Of a DNA stretch of 64,000 nt, positions 21,370 through 33,100 are shown piece by piece (position 1 is the first letter of the stretch; the number at the start of each line of letters is the position of its first letter). Source of the DNA: Gnetum montanum (lineage: Eukaryota > Streptophyta > Gnetopsida > Gnetales > Gnetaceae). The stretch is from the NCBI GenBank assembly GCA_015680685.1, contig MNCI01037638.1, positions 69,307 through 133,306 on the forward strand, in the 5' to 3' direction. Both the position numbers and the translations under genes were made by a program. The notes beneath the pieces were generated by a model that was given only the letters and a program-made list of their open reading frames with translations, did not search any database and was not told the origin of the DNA.

Positions 21370-23232
21370 TGTACTGACCTAAATCGTCGGTGTAAAGCTA
21401 GAAGGGAAAAAAAACACCGAAAGATCATTGGGTAGGCACATTTGACCTTGCCTTCACCTGAGGGCAAGCTGGAAAAGTAAACAAAGGTAGAGTGCCTTGG
21501 ATGGTTTGCACGTAAATCAACCAAGGACTTTCACAAGTGTAAACTACGGCTTGTGCTGGGGTTATCGTAACTAATGTTTTAAAATGAAAAAGTGTGCACA
21601 TGAAATGTTAAAGAAACGTATGTAGAATTGGTAAACCAAAATGTAAACTAAATGTAAAACAAAGTAAATAGAATAATGGATCGTAAAATGAACTATATTG
21701 TATTGCTTAGAAAAGATGTGCACCAGTCAAAGCGTAGCTGCATGTGTGGATGGCAGGTCAAGCACCAGGCCCTGGAGTGATGTGATGTGATGTGTTTCAG
21801 AAGTGCTTGGATACTAGGAGTCAAGTGTGCCAAGTGCCCAAGGATTGCTGGTTTGAGTTCCCTAAGCTACCCAACTTCCAAATTGCCAACCTTGTTTATG
21901 TGAATTGATAGGGCATTTATAGGGTTGGGTTGGGCTCAGGTGTGGAATTCAAGAAAGGAATCAATAGCTGGGAGATGAGAGGAAAGTAGATCTAGCAACA
22001 TGTGTTTGATGGATAGCTGTGTATGAGTTGGACATGTGTGGGCAAGCTACGTTCTGGACCAGGTGCATTGTATCTTACAACGTGTGACAACTCACTCAAG
22101 CCAGCTCACGCTCATGGCACATACAATTTAGAGCGTAAGAGCTCGATGAATGACAAATGATGGAAATTTACAATGAAATAACAAGAGAAATTGACTCTAG
22201 CTCACTTGAAACTTCTGGATTTCTGACTTGCCTATTGCAAGATGTCTAGCTTGCCTGCTGTAGGATGTCTAGCTTGCCTGCTATAGGATGTCGACTCGAG
22301 TGGTTCTGTGATTGTTTGAGATGTCCCCACCTAATTAGGACTTCTAGCATGAGTTTATTTTGTTGCAACGTATCCTCAACGTGTGTTTGGAGTGCTTTTG
22401 CTTGGGCATGACTAGCACTCACACTGCCAGTGTGAGTGAGGTGTACTTACTCTACACTCACGCCGGGCACACACGCTGGGTGTGTCCTCGGCATGACCTT
22501 AGCGTGAGTGATGTAAAATGAGAGATTTGACACCAAATTTTGATTTCTAAATCCTTTTCCTTGAATGCAACTATTGCCTGAATGTGTCTAACCCTAAGAT
22601 TGATTTAAAATCTGGAATTTGAGCTTGAATGTGTCTGGTTTGGAGCTATTTTGGATAGGTCACACTGCACTCACGCTGACAGCATGTCCATAGTGTGAGC
22701 TACAGCATGAGTGACTTGAACATGTAGTTTTGGGTCTGAAACTTGGGATTTTGGAGGCTAGGACTAGAGGTTGTTGACCATGAACCCTGAGGATGATTTT
22801 CACCTTGGAAGTTAGATGGTTTCGACTCTGTTTGGAGGCTCCTGGAGTTGGTCATGCTGGACTCACGCTGCCAGCATGACTGTAGCGTGAGCTGCAGCAT
22901 GCATGAAAAAATGTACACTTTCTGACCTAAAATTTGAATTCTGAATGCTAAAACCTAAATTGAACATTAGTAGCCATTTGAGGATGGCTTGCACTTTCAG
23001 ATTTTGACCATTTTTGACTTGATTTTTGGAGGTCACAAAGTTGGTCACACTGGACTCACACTGCTAGCGTGACTACAGCGTGAGTGCCAGTGTGAGTGTG
23101 AAAAATGTGTTCAATTTGCAACATGAGTTTCCCAAGACAAACCAGCATGAGCTCTCCCAAATTTTACCTCCGAAAGATCAAGTGTGATTCATTCTTGCTT
23201 CAAAGTGTTAGGCCAAAATTACTGGTGTTTCA
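21370..23232 (-). repeat. 5' LTR of E1 (A1)
   Basis: An 1,863-bp LTR; on the minus strand it starts TGAAACACCA and ends CAGTACA. It aligns along its length with 23,258-25,131 and 36,609-38,431. It is unusually rich in inverted ACTCACGCT / AGCGTGAGT motifs at about 22,410-22,510, 22,660-22,710, 22,860-22,900 and 23,045-23,100. The TATA position reads TATAAATG here. Confidence 0.85.
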
Positions 23233-23257
23233 TTGCCTCCTTCTAGCACCAATTTAT
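23233..23257 (-). other. 25-bp spacer between two LTRs, containing a primer-binding region
   Basis: The A1 and A2 LTRs are separated only by 25 bp, which hold the CCTTCTAGCACCA primer-binding complement (23,239-23,251) and a TTG that matches the polypurine-tract side of an element (compare 25,132-25,134). It looks like an element whose whole internal region is gone. Confidence 0.7.
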
Positions 23258-25131
23258 TGTACTGACCTAAATCGTCTGTGTAAGGCTGGAAGGGAAAAAA
23301 TAAACACCAAAATATCATCAGGCAGGCACAACTGACCTTGCCCTTGCTCGAGGGCAATTTGAAAAACTAAACGAAGGCAGAGTACCTTCGATGGTCTGCA
23401 CGGAAATCAACAAAGGACTTCGTCGAGCGTAAACTACGGCTTGCGCTGGGGTTATCGTCACTAATATTTTAAAATGAAAACATCTGCGCACGAAATGTAA
23501 AAGAAAGTATGCAGAACTGGTAAACCAAAATTTAAACTAAATGTAAAATAGAGTAAACAAAATAATGGCCAGAAAAGCGAACTATATTGTATTGCTTAGA
23601 AAAGATGTGCACTGGTCAAAGCATAGCTGCACATGTGGATGATAGGTCAAGTGCCAAGCCCCAGAGTGATGTGATGTGATGTGTTTCAGAAGTTCTTGAA
23701 TGCTACAAGTCAAGTGTGCCGAGGCCCCAAGGATTATTGGTCTAAGTTCCCTAAGCTACCCAACTTCCAAATTGTCAACTCCGTTTATGTGAATTGACAG
23801 GGTATTTATAGGGCTAGGCTGAGCTCGGGTGCATAATTCAAGAATGAAATCAATAGCTGGGAGATGAGAGGAAAGTGGATCTAGCAACATGTGTCCGATG
23901 GACAGCTGTGTATGAGTTGGACATGTGTGGACAAGCTACGTTCTGGACTAGTTGCATTGTATCTTACAACGTGTGACAACTCACTCAAGCTAGCTCACAC
24001 TTATGGCACATACAATTTAGAGTGTAAGAGCTTGAAAAATGACAAATGATGGAAATTTACAATGAAATAACAAGAGAAATTGACTCTGGCTCACTTGAAA
24101 CTTCTGGATTTCTCACTTGCCTGTTGTAGGATGTCTGACTTGCCTGTTGCAGGATGTCTGACTTGCCTACTATAGGATGTCAACTCGAGTGGTTTCATGG
24201 CTATTTGAGACATCCCCACCTGATTATGACTTCTAGCGTGAGTTTCTTTTGTTGCAATGTGTCCTCAGCATGCATTTGGAGTGCTTTTGCTTGGGCGTGA
24301 CTAGCATTCACGCTACACTCACACTACCAGTGTGAGTGAGGTGTACTCACGCTGCACTCATGTTGGGCACTCACACTGGGCATGTCCTCGGCGTGACCTC
24401 AGTGTGAGTGAGGTAAAATAAGACATTTGATGCCAAATTTTGATTTCTGAAGCCTGTTCCTTGAATGCAACTATTTCCTGAATGTGTCTAACCCTGAGAT
24501 TGATCTAAAATCTAGAATTTGAGCTTGAATGTATCTTGTTTGGAGCTATTTTAGATAGTTCACGCTGCACTCATGATGCCAGCGTGTCCACAGTGTGAGC
24601 TGCAGTGTGAGTTACTTGAACATGTAGTTTTGGGTCTAAAACTTGGGATTTTGGAGGCTGGGACTAGAGGTTATCGACCATGAACCTTGAGGATGATTTG
24701 CACCTTGGAAGTTGGATCGTTTTGACTTGGCTTGGAGGCTCCCAGAGTTGGTCACATTGGACTCACGTTGCTAGTGTGAGTGCAGCGTGAGCTGCAGCAT
24801 GCATGAGAAAATGTACACATTTTGACCTAAAATTTGAATTCTAAATAATGGAACCTAGATTGGACATCAGTGACCATTTGAGGATTTCTTGCACTTTTAT
24901 ATTTTGACCATTTTGACTTGATTTTTGGAGGTGACAAAGTTGGTCATGCTAGACTCACGCTGCCATCTTGACTATAGCATGACTGCTAGCGTGAGTGTGA
25001 AAAATGTGTTCAATTTGCAGCATGAGATGCCTAGGACAAACCAACGTGAGTTCTTCCAAATTTTACCTTCGAAAGGTCAAGTGTGAGTCATTCTTACTTC
25101 AAAGTGTGAGGTTGAAATTAGTGGTGTTTCA
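23258..25131 (-). repeat. 3' LTR of E2 (A2)
   Basis: An 1,874-bp LTR with TGAAACACCA and CAGTACA ends on the minus strand, directly preceded by the E2 polypurine tract. TATAAATA on the minus strand is at 23,813-23,820. GCGTGAG-type inverted motifs are dense around 24,290-24,420 and 24,560-24,620. Confidence 0.85.
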
Positions 25132-25153
25132 TTGGCCCCTCTTTGTTGACATC
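25132..25153 (-). promoter_or_regulatory. Polypurine tract of E2
   Basis: On the minus strand, AACAAAGAGGGGCC followed by AA and the LTR start TGAAACACC. G has the same tract (AACAAAGAGGGGCC) before its 3' LTR at 55,397-55,410. Confidence 0.8.
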
Positions 25154-26329
25154 TGGAGGAATCCACTTGAGGCGTCAAAAAGAAGTACAAAACACCATGA
25201 GCAACCAAGCACCAAGCATTAACTGTTGACCCTTGGCTGGATGTCATCACACCATTTTCAAAAGTACATGGGGTCGGGGAAATGAGATTCACGATGCATG
25301 GGGATTGGTTGTAACCAGGGGGAATCAAGAGTTACTCAAGGTTTATAATTGCTATTGGAATTGTGGAAGAGGAATGCTCTCATGTGAACAAGTCATGTTT
25401 TTGGTCCTTGTTAATAGCTAGTGTTTAGCAGAATCGGAGCCAAGACATAGAAAGTGCATTCTTTGGAGAAACATGACTCTTATAGATTGTTTACTAGGCC
25501 CATTGTAAACAACCAAAGCCATGCAATAATGTGGAACATGATCTCTTTGAGACATGAGCGTAACTATTTCCCAAGACAATTACTTTCTCACCTGGGGCTT
25601 GTATGAGAATAGCCAATAGTCTTTTCCTTATGATGTCAACGAGGTCATAAAGACCTTTTCTATGTATTTTTCTCTTTGACCCCTTTTTTCCTTTTCTCCT
25701 CCTTTTTTTTTGTTTCTTCTTTTTGTTTTTTTCTTTGTTTTTGCTTTGTTTTGTCTTTTATTTTTCTTTTTTTTCTCTTTGGTCTTTTTGAAAGAGCTTT
25801 CTTTTAGTGTTGTGCTTGTGCCTGAGCACTTGCATTTTAAATCATGTACTATGTACTATGTTTTTTGTTGCAACTTCTTAGAGAGTCACAGTGTGCAATA
25901 GTGTATCAAGAGCAGCTTTGAGGTGAGTAGGGAATGTATTTTGAACAGGACAAGGGGGCATGATGGGGAAATAGGGAATGTATCGGGATTTCAGAATGTA
26001 TTTATGAACAGATTGATTAACCCAATTACGGGCTTTAGGAAGAATGTGATACCTTGTCATCATGATGAGGTGCATCTGTGCATGAATGCCTTAGGAGTGT
26101 CATCCTGCAAACACAACTCCAACTAGACAAGAAAACCACAAATGAAATAGTTAACTAAGTACTTTAAATAAGGAGATGGAGCCACCATGTGTAATATCCA
26201 AAGCAGATGGAATTATGAAGAGCATCAGCTTCATCAAGGCTCATGAGACCTAATTATGCAGCAAGTCTTTGTGGAATATGTATAGCCAATTGTAGCAACA
26301 CATCTTTTCGAGCTTTACCTGGTCATTGA
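25154..26329 (-). other. E2 3' untranslated region
   Basis: The first ~285 bp (25,154-25,437) are unique to E2 because E1 is truncated. From 25,438 it matches E1 from 12,454. A long pyrimidine tract (plus strand) spans about 25,675-25,795. No frame is conserved between the copies. Confidence 0.6.
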
Positions 26330-26892
26330 TGATGTCACCAGTTTATAGTCTTAGTAGACTGTTGTGGATTAGTTTTACATCATAACCCTTTGGATAATGC
26401 TAGTTTAGCGTCATAGTGGATGATGCATTACTAGTTTATAGTTGTAGCGGACTGTGAAGAGACAAGCCAGTTTATAGTCTTAGTGGACTCTGGATGCTAG
26501 TTTCACGTCATGGCAGATAGATGTGGCAGTTTTAGCATCGTGCTAGGCAAAGCTCTATGGTATCGATTTATTTTCATGACTCTAAGAAATTCTATGGTAT
26601 CATTTTTAAGTCATGATGCCAGGACTGTTCTGTGGTATCAGTTTTAAGTCATGATGCCAGGACTATTCTGTGGTATTAGTTTTAAGTCATGATGCAAGGA
26701 CTGTTCTATGGTATCAATTTTAAGTCATGATGCCAGGACTGTTCTGTGGTATCAATTTTAAGTCATGATGCCAGGATTGTTTTGTGGTATCAATTTTAAG
26801 TCATGATGCCTAGACTATTTTGTGGTATCATTTTTAAGTCATGATGCCAAGACTATTTCGTGGTATCAGTTTTAAGTCATGATGCCAGAATA
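26330..26892. repeat. Short-motif array on the 5' side of the antisense gene (E2)
   Basis: Copies of CCAGTTTATAGTCTTAG.. at 26,330-26,540, then about eight 38-bp units with TTTTAAGTCATGATGCCAG to 26,892. It matches 13,330-13,985 of E1. Confidence 0.8.
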
Positions 26893-27800
26893 TCCAGCCT
26901 AGCGTGAACTTTTAGGGCTTCTTGTGGTGTGTGTTTTGGGGTTTTCTTGGATTTTTGGGGCTTTCATTTTTGGGCTCAGGGCAAAGGAAACGTGAGCTGT
27001 GAATTTTTGGTTTTTTGGCCTTAGGAAAGGCAGTGTGAGCTGCAAATTCTCTGGATTTTTGGGTGGGGAATGGCAAGCATTTTAGGGGAAAGCTCAGCAT
27101 GAAGTTCAGCCTCCTTGGCAGCATGAGTCTAGGGTTCCCTGCAACATGATTTTTAGGGGGGGGGGGGGGGGGGGGGNGTAGGGAGGAAGAATTTCTTTTT
27201 ATTTTTTCATTTTTCATTTGACTTGTAGCATGGGCTGCAGTGGCAGAAAGCCTATTTATTTTTCCTATAGCGTGAGCTATGTTACAAGGGAGACTGGGAA
27301 GGTTTCCAATTTATTATTTTGCTAGGCCCAAATAGCGTCAATTCAACCTTTTGTTTGTTTATGCATGCATAATTTCCAAGGCTTCCCTAGGTTTTCAGAC
27401 TTGGCAACGTGAACACAGGTTCCAGGGCAACATGAGCTAACTCCCAGCATGAGTTGGAATGCGAGAAAACCATCAAGAATATTGAGGAGATAGGGGAGAT
27501 AGGCATCATGATTTTGCTGGACAGGCCCAACGTGAATGTGAGTTAGGGATGTTAGCTCCTAGCATGAGCTAACGCTAGAGCAATTCCAACATGAGTGGCT
27601 AGCGCCAACGTGAGTGAAGGAAAAACCTGCATGAGTTGTATAGTGTGAGCCCTCCTTTCAGCGTGAGCCCTTTGGCCATAGCGTGAGTTTCATTGGGAGA
27701 GGCCCATTACTTGTCTCATGTTTATGCTGCTCATTTGATTTCCTGATCCTTGCTTTAATGAGCATTTATGTTCTACAGTTTTATGTGGATTTGTCGTGAA
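26893..27800 (+). other. Upstream region of the E2 antisense gene
   Basis: Rich in GCGTGAG-like motifs, for example AGCGTGAGCTATG near 27,270, AACGTGAATGTGAG near 27,530 and AGCGTGAGCCC near 27,660. It holds a run of 21 G at 27,156-27,176 followed by an N at 27,177. About 400 bp around this run are missing from E1. No reading frame is supported. Confidence 0.5.
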
Positions 27801-30800
27801 ATTAAATTCAAACATAACAAGCTAGATTTCAATGTACCCCAACAAGTGTAAAGTACACTAAATAAATATTGGTGCCCTTGTCCAATGGGGTGATTTTTGG
27901 TTTTTTATGATTTTTCCCTATTGTTAGGACTTAGATTTCTTTACTTACCTAACATTTTGGCTATATGTAGAGGACCTAAATCTTCTCTTCTTGTCGTTGA
28001 GCTAGTTGGCATACTTGCTTGGTTTGGCCCCTTTGGACTGGACACACCTCTCTATGACATGCGCATCAGGCCTCATGTGATATGGTTCCACCCACGTGTC
28101 AATTCATTTTTGTCATTTCTCTTCTGAAATTTTAATGTGGTTATATGCTCTCACCTGAATGAACAATTGGCCTGTGACATCATCGAGACAGCGTTGCCTA
28201 GGTCTACATAAGGCATGCTTGCCTTTATCACTGATATCAATGAAGGAATTTTCAAGGTTGCAAAAGGTCCTATTGAAGGTCCTAGATCTACACGTCCATT
28301 GACTCGTGTATGGGAGCTACCTTCTTGTAGTCATTACAACAACAGCAACACACTTTTCCTAGTTCTCTGTGTTCATACTCTATTCCAGAATCCACCTGGA
28401 ATGGTATATAGAGTGGACAGGTATGATCCCTTGTGTCTTACTTTAACTTGTGATTTCTTTTTGAATTTTATGTGATCATCTAAATGTAAATGTTGTTTTC
28501 CTATGCAGGCCTTCCTTTGATGAACATGGGATGGGCGATGATGATGTTGGGATTGCCTTAGCGCACACAGTGCTAGAGACATTCATGGCAAGCCCCATTC
28601 TTCATGTCACAGTGTTGGACCAAACAAACGTGGCCCTTGTTGACTACCATAGAAATTTTTCAAGAGCCTGTGAGTGCTACCAAGTTCATGGTTGGTTACA
28701 TGAGGAATGGTCTTCTAATGGGCCAATTTTTCCTGAAAGAATTGATCCTACACATATCCCCCCTACACCATCTATTGATGATAAATGGACCATACTCAAG
28801 ATTCCATTTTCTTTTTGATTTCATCATTGTGTACTATGTTCTTAATTCTTTGCTCTATGTTTTCTTTTTTACAGCAACTATCCCCTTCAAAGAAATTACT
28901 ATTGTAACAGGGCGTACTAAGGCCACCCTTTTCATGAAGTATGGGGAGGTAGATCAGTCATAATAGTGGTTGCAGAAGAAAGCTTCTGACTTGATCATCA
29001 GCCATGTCACCCAGGTAGGTTTGATGGACTTGTTTACCACTTTGACTCCTAGAATTCTGGTTACTAAGATGATCACCATTATTAATTCTTTCAATGATGA
29101 TGCTTCCTATTTTAGCACACGATTTTGAGGAGTCAAGGTATCTCTTCATTTGACCACTCAATTTCTTTTTGATCTTTTTGCCATACCCATGGATGGTGCC
29201 ACACTGACTGTAGATAAAGTGATAAAAGAGGGCTAGGTCATAAGAGAGCTTGAGCAGTGGTTAGGTCTGTCTCGGGGTCCTAAGGGCTTTGCCATGCGAA
29301 ATGATACCTGATCGATAGAGATAAACTGCTTTTATCCTCTCTTTCAGGCATAGGCATTTTCCAAATCTCCTTCTCAAGGTAGAAACCTTGGGATTGAGTC
29401 TACGCATGTTATGCGTGTGGTTTTAGAGATGGACATGCACTACAACTAGGCTTAGTTTCTCGTATCTGGTTTTTGTGGGGAGATCATCAAGTTACGTTCA
29501 AACATCCATGCTAAATCCCACTTTACCTTTGCCTTCTTTGCATGGTACTTACGTAGGTTTGATGAGTTCCTAGTGGTTTATGATGATAACTGCTACGTTT
29601 TGAGAGACCATTCACAACTGTCTGACCCTTGGATTTGCCATTTGTCTAGCACCACTAGATCCTAGGACCCACCAGAAGACATTGAGGAATCAGTATCAGT
29701 TACTAGTGGAGGTGTGGCAAGTTGTTCCCATCATTCCCATGACAGCTTGGGATTGGAACTACCTAGGCTGCGCATATCTATTAAAAGGGCTGAATGTTTG
29801 ATTGGTGAGCTAGTTGGGAAGTCCAAGACGAATGTGAAGAGGAAAGAATGCTCAAGGGAGCCTACTCCCGATGTGATTTCCTCAAGAGCAAAGAAGATTC
29901 GATTTGTACTACCAATGGAGGGTAAGTATTTTATTTTATTTTTGTGTATTTACTTTTATTTTTTGTTTTGGTTTATATGTTATTAAAAGTACATATATGC
30001 TATGTGATACTAACTCTAGGATTCTAGTATTATTCAGAGGAAAGTCCTAAGAGGGAGAGAGAGGTCATGGCCCTGATACCTAAGGAGGAAGAAAAAGAAG
30101 GGGAAGAACCAATCGAGGAAGAAGAACCTATTGGCCCATAAGAGAAAGATGCAACAAGCAACATGGGGATGAAGCTTGCGGAGGCCTTGGATGCACTTGG
30201 GCAGTCAAGTGATGAGAGAGATGTCCTCAATGGTTTCTTTGATGGATCTTTGCAACTTGAAGATCTGCTCGGGCTAAACAGTGAAGGGCTTTTTGGTATG
30301 TTCATTTTAGCTTAATCCATATTCTGTGTCTTCTAATTTTCATGTGTTGTTCTTGATTATCTTGATTATCTTTAGCACTAGAAGTAGATGTTGAGATTTC
30401 TAAGGCACATACATCCTAGGAAGCAACATCAAGATCACAGATTCTGATTGAAGAGACCTTCCCTATTCATCCCACATTAACTGAACAGCTAAGGCCATGG
30501 CCTAAGATGCCTAGCAAAATGGATTTTATTAAGGGCATCGTTAATGATGTGGTTACTTGCCTATGAGAAGCTCATCTAGAACTAGGTATGCTAAGTGTCT
30601 GGTTTCATTTGTGTTTCTCTGCGTTCATTATTGATTATAGATGATTCATGTGTATGGTACTTACACTTGTAGGCGCTAAGCTCCAGTGGGATCCTTCTGA
30701 AGCTACTCACATTGATTCTCTCCCTGAATTTCTAGGGAATATTGATGAAATCCCTAAGAAGTTTTATGATGCAGTTTCTGATTGCATCGTACAGAACACC

Positions 30801-31668
30801 AAATCACTTTGGACTTGTAGGCGTTCGATTGAGTATCTATGGGATGAGGTCCACTCATTGAAGGAATTCCTAGCAAAGGAGAGAGAGGAGAAAAGATATC
30901 TCCAATCCTGTTACGATCTTGCTACTGCTAGGCTATCCAGTGATAGCACATGACGTACATCCGAAATCACCTACGCATGTTACTGGACAGTTTTGAATAG
31001 CAAAGTGCAAGTGACACGGGACTTAGTAGAACAAAGAGCACAGATGGACCTACTGAATAGAAAATGTCATGATTGGAAGTCCTTTGCCACAAAAGTATGG
31101 AAATGGGGCCAAGACCAAAAGGACCACAAGCATCAGTATAAGAAATGGTTAAAGGAGGAGTCAATTGAACATCACTGGATGGAGATGTTCATCGATGGGT
31201 TAGGCTTGTGGTTTGCTTATGACAAGTTCTCTAAGTGCACCGAGGTGGAGGGATCTCTTGAGAGAAACATTACTATTGCCTCTAGGGAGGCTTCAAAAAG
31301 CATGTTCACTCTTGAGCACCCTACGTAGACTTCAGTGAACAAGGGGAAAACCTTGGCTACCATTGATCTTGGCTTGGAGGAGGATTGGGCCAATGTGCTC
31401 GAGGTAGAGATTCTACGGCATTTGGAAGCCAACTTAGGGCCTTCCTCACTTGTGAGTTTTTTATTGTGGATTTTATTTTTGAATGGTTTTATTGTTTTCA
31501 TTGTTAGTGTTACTGTTTTTCTTGGTTTTGAATTTATAATTTTCTTTACTGCTCTTACCAATTTTTTCGTTTTCTGCTTTCTCATAGATACATGTTAATG
31601 ATGGAGTTGGTCCCAGTGGAGCAAGAGTGGATGATGAAGAGAATCTTGGGGACCATCCCCCTCCATGA
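27801..31668 (+). pseudogene. Antisense eight-exon gene of E2 (FCP1-like N-terminus), decayed but full length
   Basis: Exons: 27,801-27,889, 27,971-28,420, 28,509-28,780, 28,875-29,921, 30,038-30,295, 30,376-30,585, 30,673-31,451 and 31,588-31,668. Their summed length is 3,186 nt, exactly 1,062 codons, ending in TGA. Exon 2 (450 nt) has LLVVELVGILAWFG and NPPGMVY, in the places of the FCP1-type phosphatase motifs. Exon 4 carries IPVTKMITIINSFNDDASYF and FAIPMDG, which resembles a retrotransposon-associated plant domain. Exon 7 is charged and coiled-coil-like (SLKEFLAKEREEKRYLQSCY). Damage: the start ATG has become ATT, intron 3 lost its donor (G|AT for G|GT at 28,781), and there are several stops. 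Frames of all exons still agree, so decay was mainly by substitution. Product function unknown. Confidence 0.75.
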
Positions 31669-32029
31669 GCTTATTGTTAATCAAACTTTAGCTATTAAAT
31701 GTTTTGGATTTTTGGATGTTTGATGGAAACATATGGTTGACACATGTAATAATATGGACCTAGTTATGGCATAACGTGTTGGAATTCTACTATCATGTTG
31801 ATGTATCATTTTTTATTTTATGTGTTTTATCTTTTTATTTTCTTTTTCAAGTATTATCGTGGACATATGTGTGTAACTAAATGTAAAATGGGGAACAAAA
31901 CATAAATCAACACTTGTGAAAGAGTAAAGTGACGAGAAGGCATAGGTTAAGGTTGCAATTTGTATTATTTAAACAAAAATTTTTCATAACGTAGTGAATG
32001 TTTGTAGACTTGTGACATATTGAATCCTA
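31669..32029 (+). other. 3' flank of the E2 antisense gene
   Basis: AT-rich and conserved with 17,371-17,689; no frame. Probable 3' end region of the antisense transcript. Confidence 0.4.
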
Positions 32030-32286
32030 GTTTAAAGCCATTTTAGGCTGTTCACATCAATTTAAAGTCATGGTGGACTATTGCATCTATTGCTAAGAAA
32101 CGAAAGAAATATTTGGTTTTATGCCACAGCGGGTCAAAAGCAATAACTATTTTAGAAAGCTTTTAAAAGGAACCAGCCATTTCTGACTGTGGCTAGTTTA
32201 ACGTCATTGCGGACATTTGCTGGTAGTTTAACGTCGTACCAGATGATTAGTAGTTTAACATCATTTTGGACATTTAGTGATTCGCT
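32030..32286. repeat. Short-motif array between protease and antisense gene (E2)
   Basis: Copies of GCTAGTTTAACGTCATTGCG and relatives at about 32,030, 32,055, 32,190, 32,225 and 32,255. Equivalent to 17,690-17,988. Confidence 0.75.
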
Positions 32287-33100
32287 CTAGTTATTGAGTT
32301 TCCTCTTAATCTTTTGTAGTTTAACGTGAGGGGTAGGGCATGTAGGCACAATTTTATACTCACCATCCCCTTCATCAATAATGTCAAAGGGTAATTCCGA
32401 CCAAGAGACATCAATGGGAATGGTTCCTATGTTTGTGTTGTCTAGTGTTTCCCCAGTTTTGGTAGGGTTTCGAGTTAACGTTAGGTTCATGTCTTGAAGC
32501 ATGCTCATAATTCTTTGCTTAGGCTCAACTAACTCAATTTCTGACTCTTGATCTACTCCAAGGTGTGAGGAAGTGAGCGATACTATTGTATCCTTATGTA
32601 TGATGATTTCACCACCCTCATAAGGTAGGTGGATCTCTTGATGGATTGGTGAGGATATAGCTCTAAGTTGAGCCAGCCAGGGATGTCCTAGAATTAGGTT
32701 AAATCCTAGCATTTCATCAACTACTATGAATTTAACCTTTCGTGGGCAACTGGTCCCTAACTATGAAATCTAAGGTAACCAAACATTTCACTCCAATGTG
32801 GGAACCACTAAAGGATTTTAGGAAAGAGGTTGTTGTGGGCTGTATTTGTTCAGTAAATCCTAGTTTTTTGATGACACGAAAAGGTATTACGTTCGTCACC
32901 GCACCGTCATCGACGTGCACCCTATGTATCTTGAAGTGATTGACCTGTATCATTATGAACATAGGGGTTGAGGTGACTTCTCCTATTTTCTCATCTAACT
33001 TAATGTCCTTAGTGTGAAACTCTAGGGATGTAGTCTTCGAGTCCTAAGGTTGCGTGGACAATATTGCATAAATGGATTGTTCATCTATAGGAAGGTCCTC
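32287..33100 (-). pseudogene. Protease domain of E2, decayed
   Basis: From high to low coordinates on the minus strand: IQVNHFKIHRVHVDDGAVTN with the active-site position reading DDGA, then VIKKLG and LKSFSGSHIG, then FNLILGHPWLAQLRAISSP and the tail SWSELPFDIIDEGDGEYK, stop at 32,287. The order fits a Tat/gypsy protease of about 270 residues with a long C-terminal tail. One frame change lies at about 32,720-32,735. Confidence 0.75.

Larger units (their letters stand above)
12454..23232 (-). mobile_element. E1: non-autonomous LTR retrotransposon with antisense gene, 3' truncated
   Basis: Order on the minus strand: 5' LTR (21,370-23,232), primer-binding region, leader repeats, gag, protease, short-motif array, antisense gene, second array, 3' untranslated region. 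The last ~300 bp, the polypurine tract and the 3' LTR seen in E2 are missing; the element ends at 12,454 in W1 sequence. There is no RT, RNase H or integrase. Compared with E2 it lacks about 880 bp in gag, 930 bp in the antisense gene and 400 bp before it. Confidence 0.8.

Noticed and set aside
21370-25131. A1 and A2 as the two LTRs of a short element with real internal sequence
   Set aside because: Only 25 bp lie between them and A2 is directly preceded by the E2 polypurine tract, so A2 is the 3' LTR of E2.
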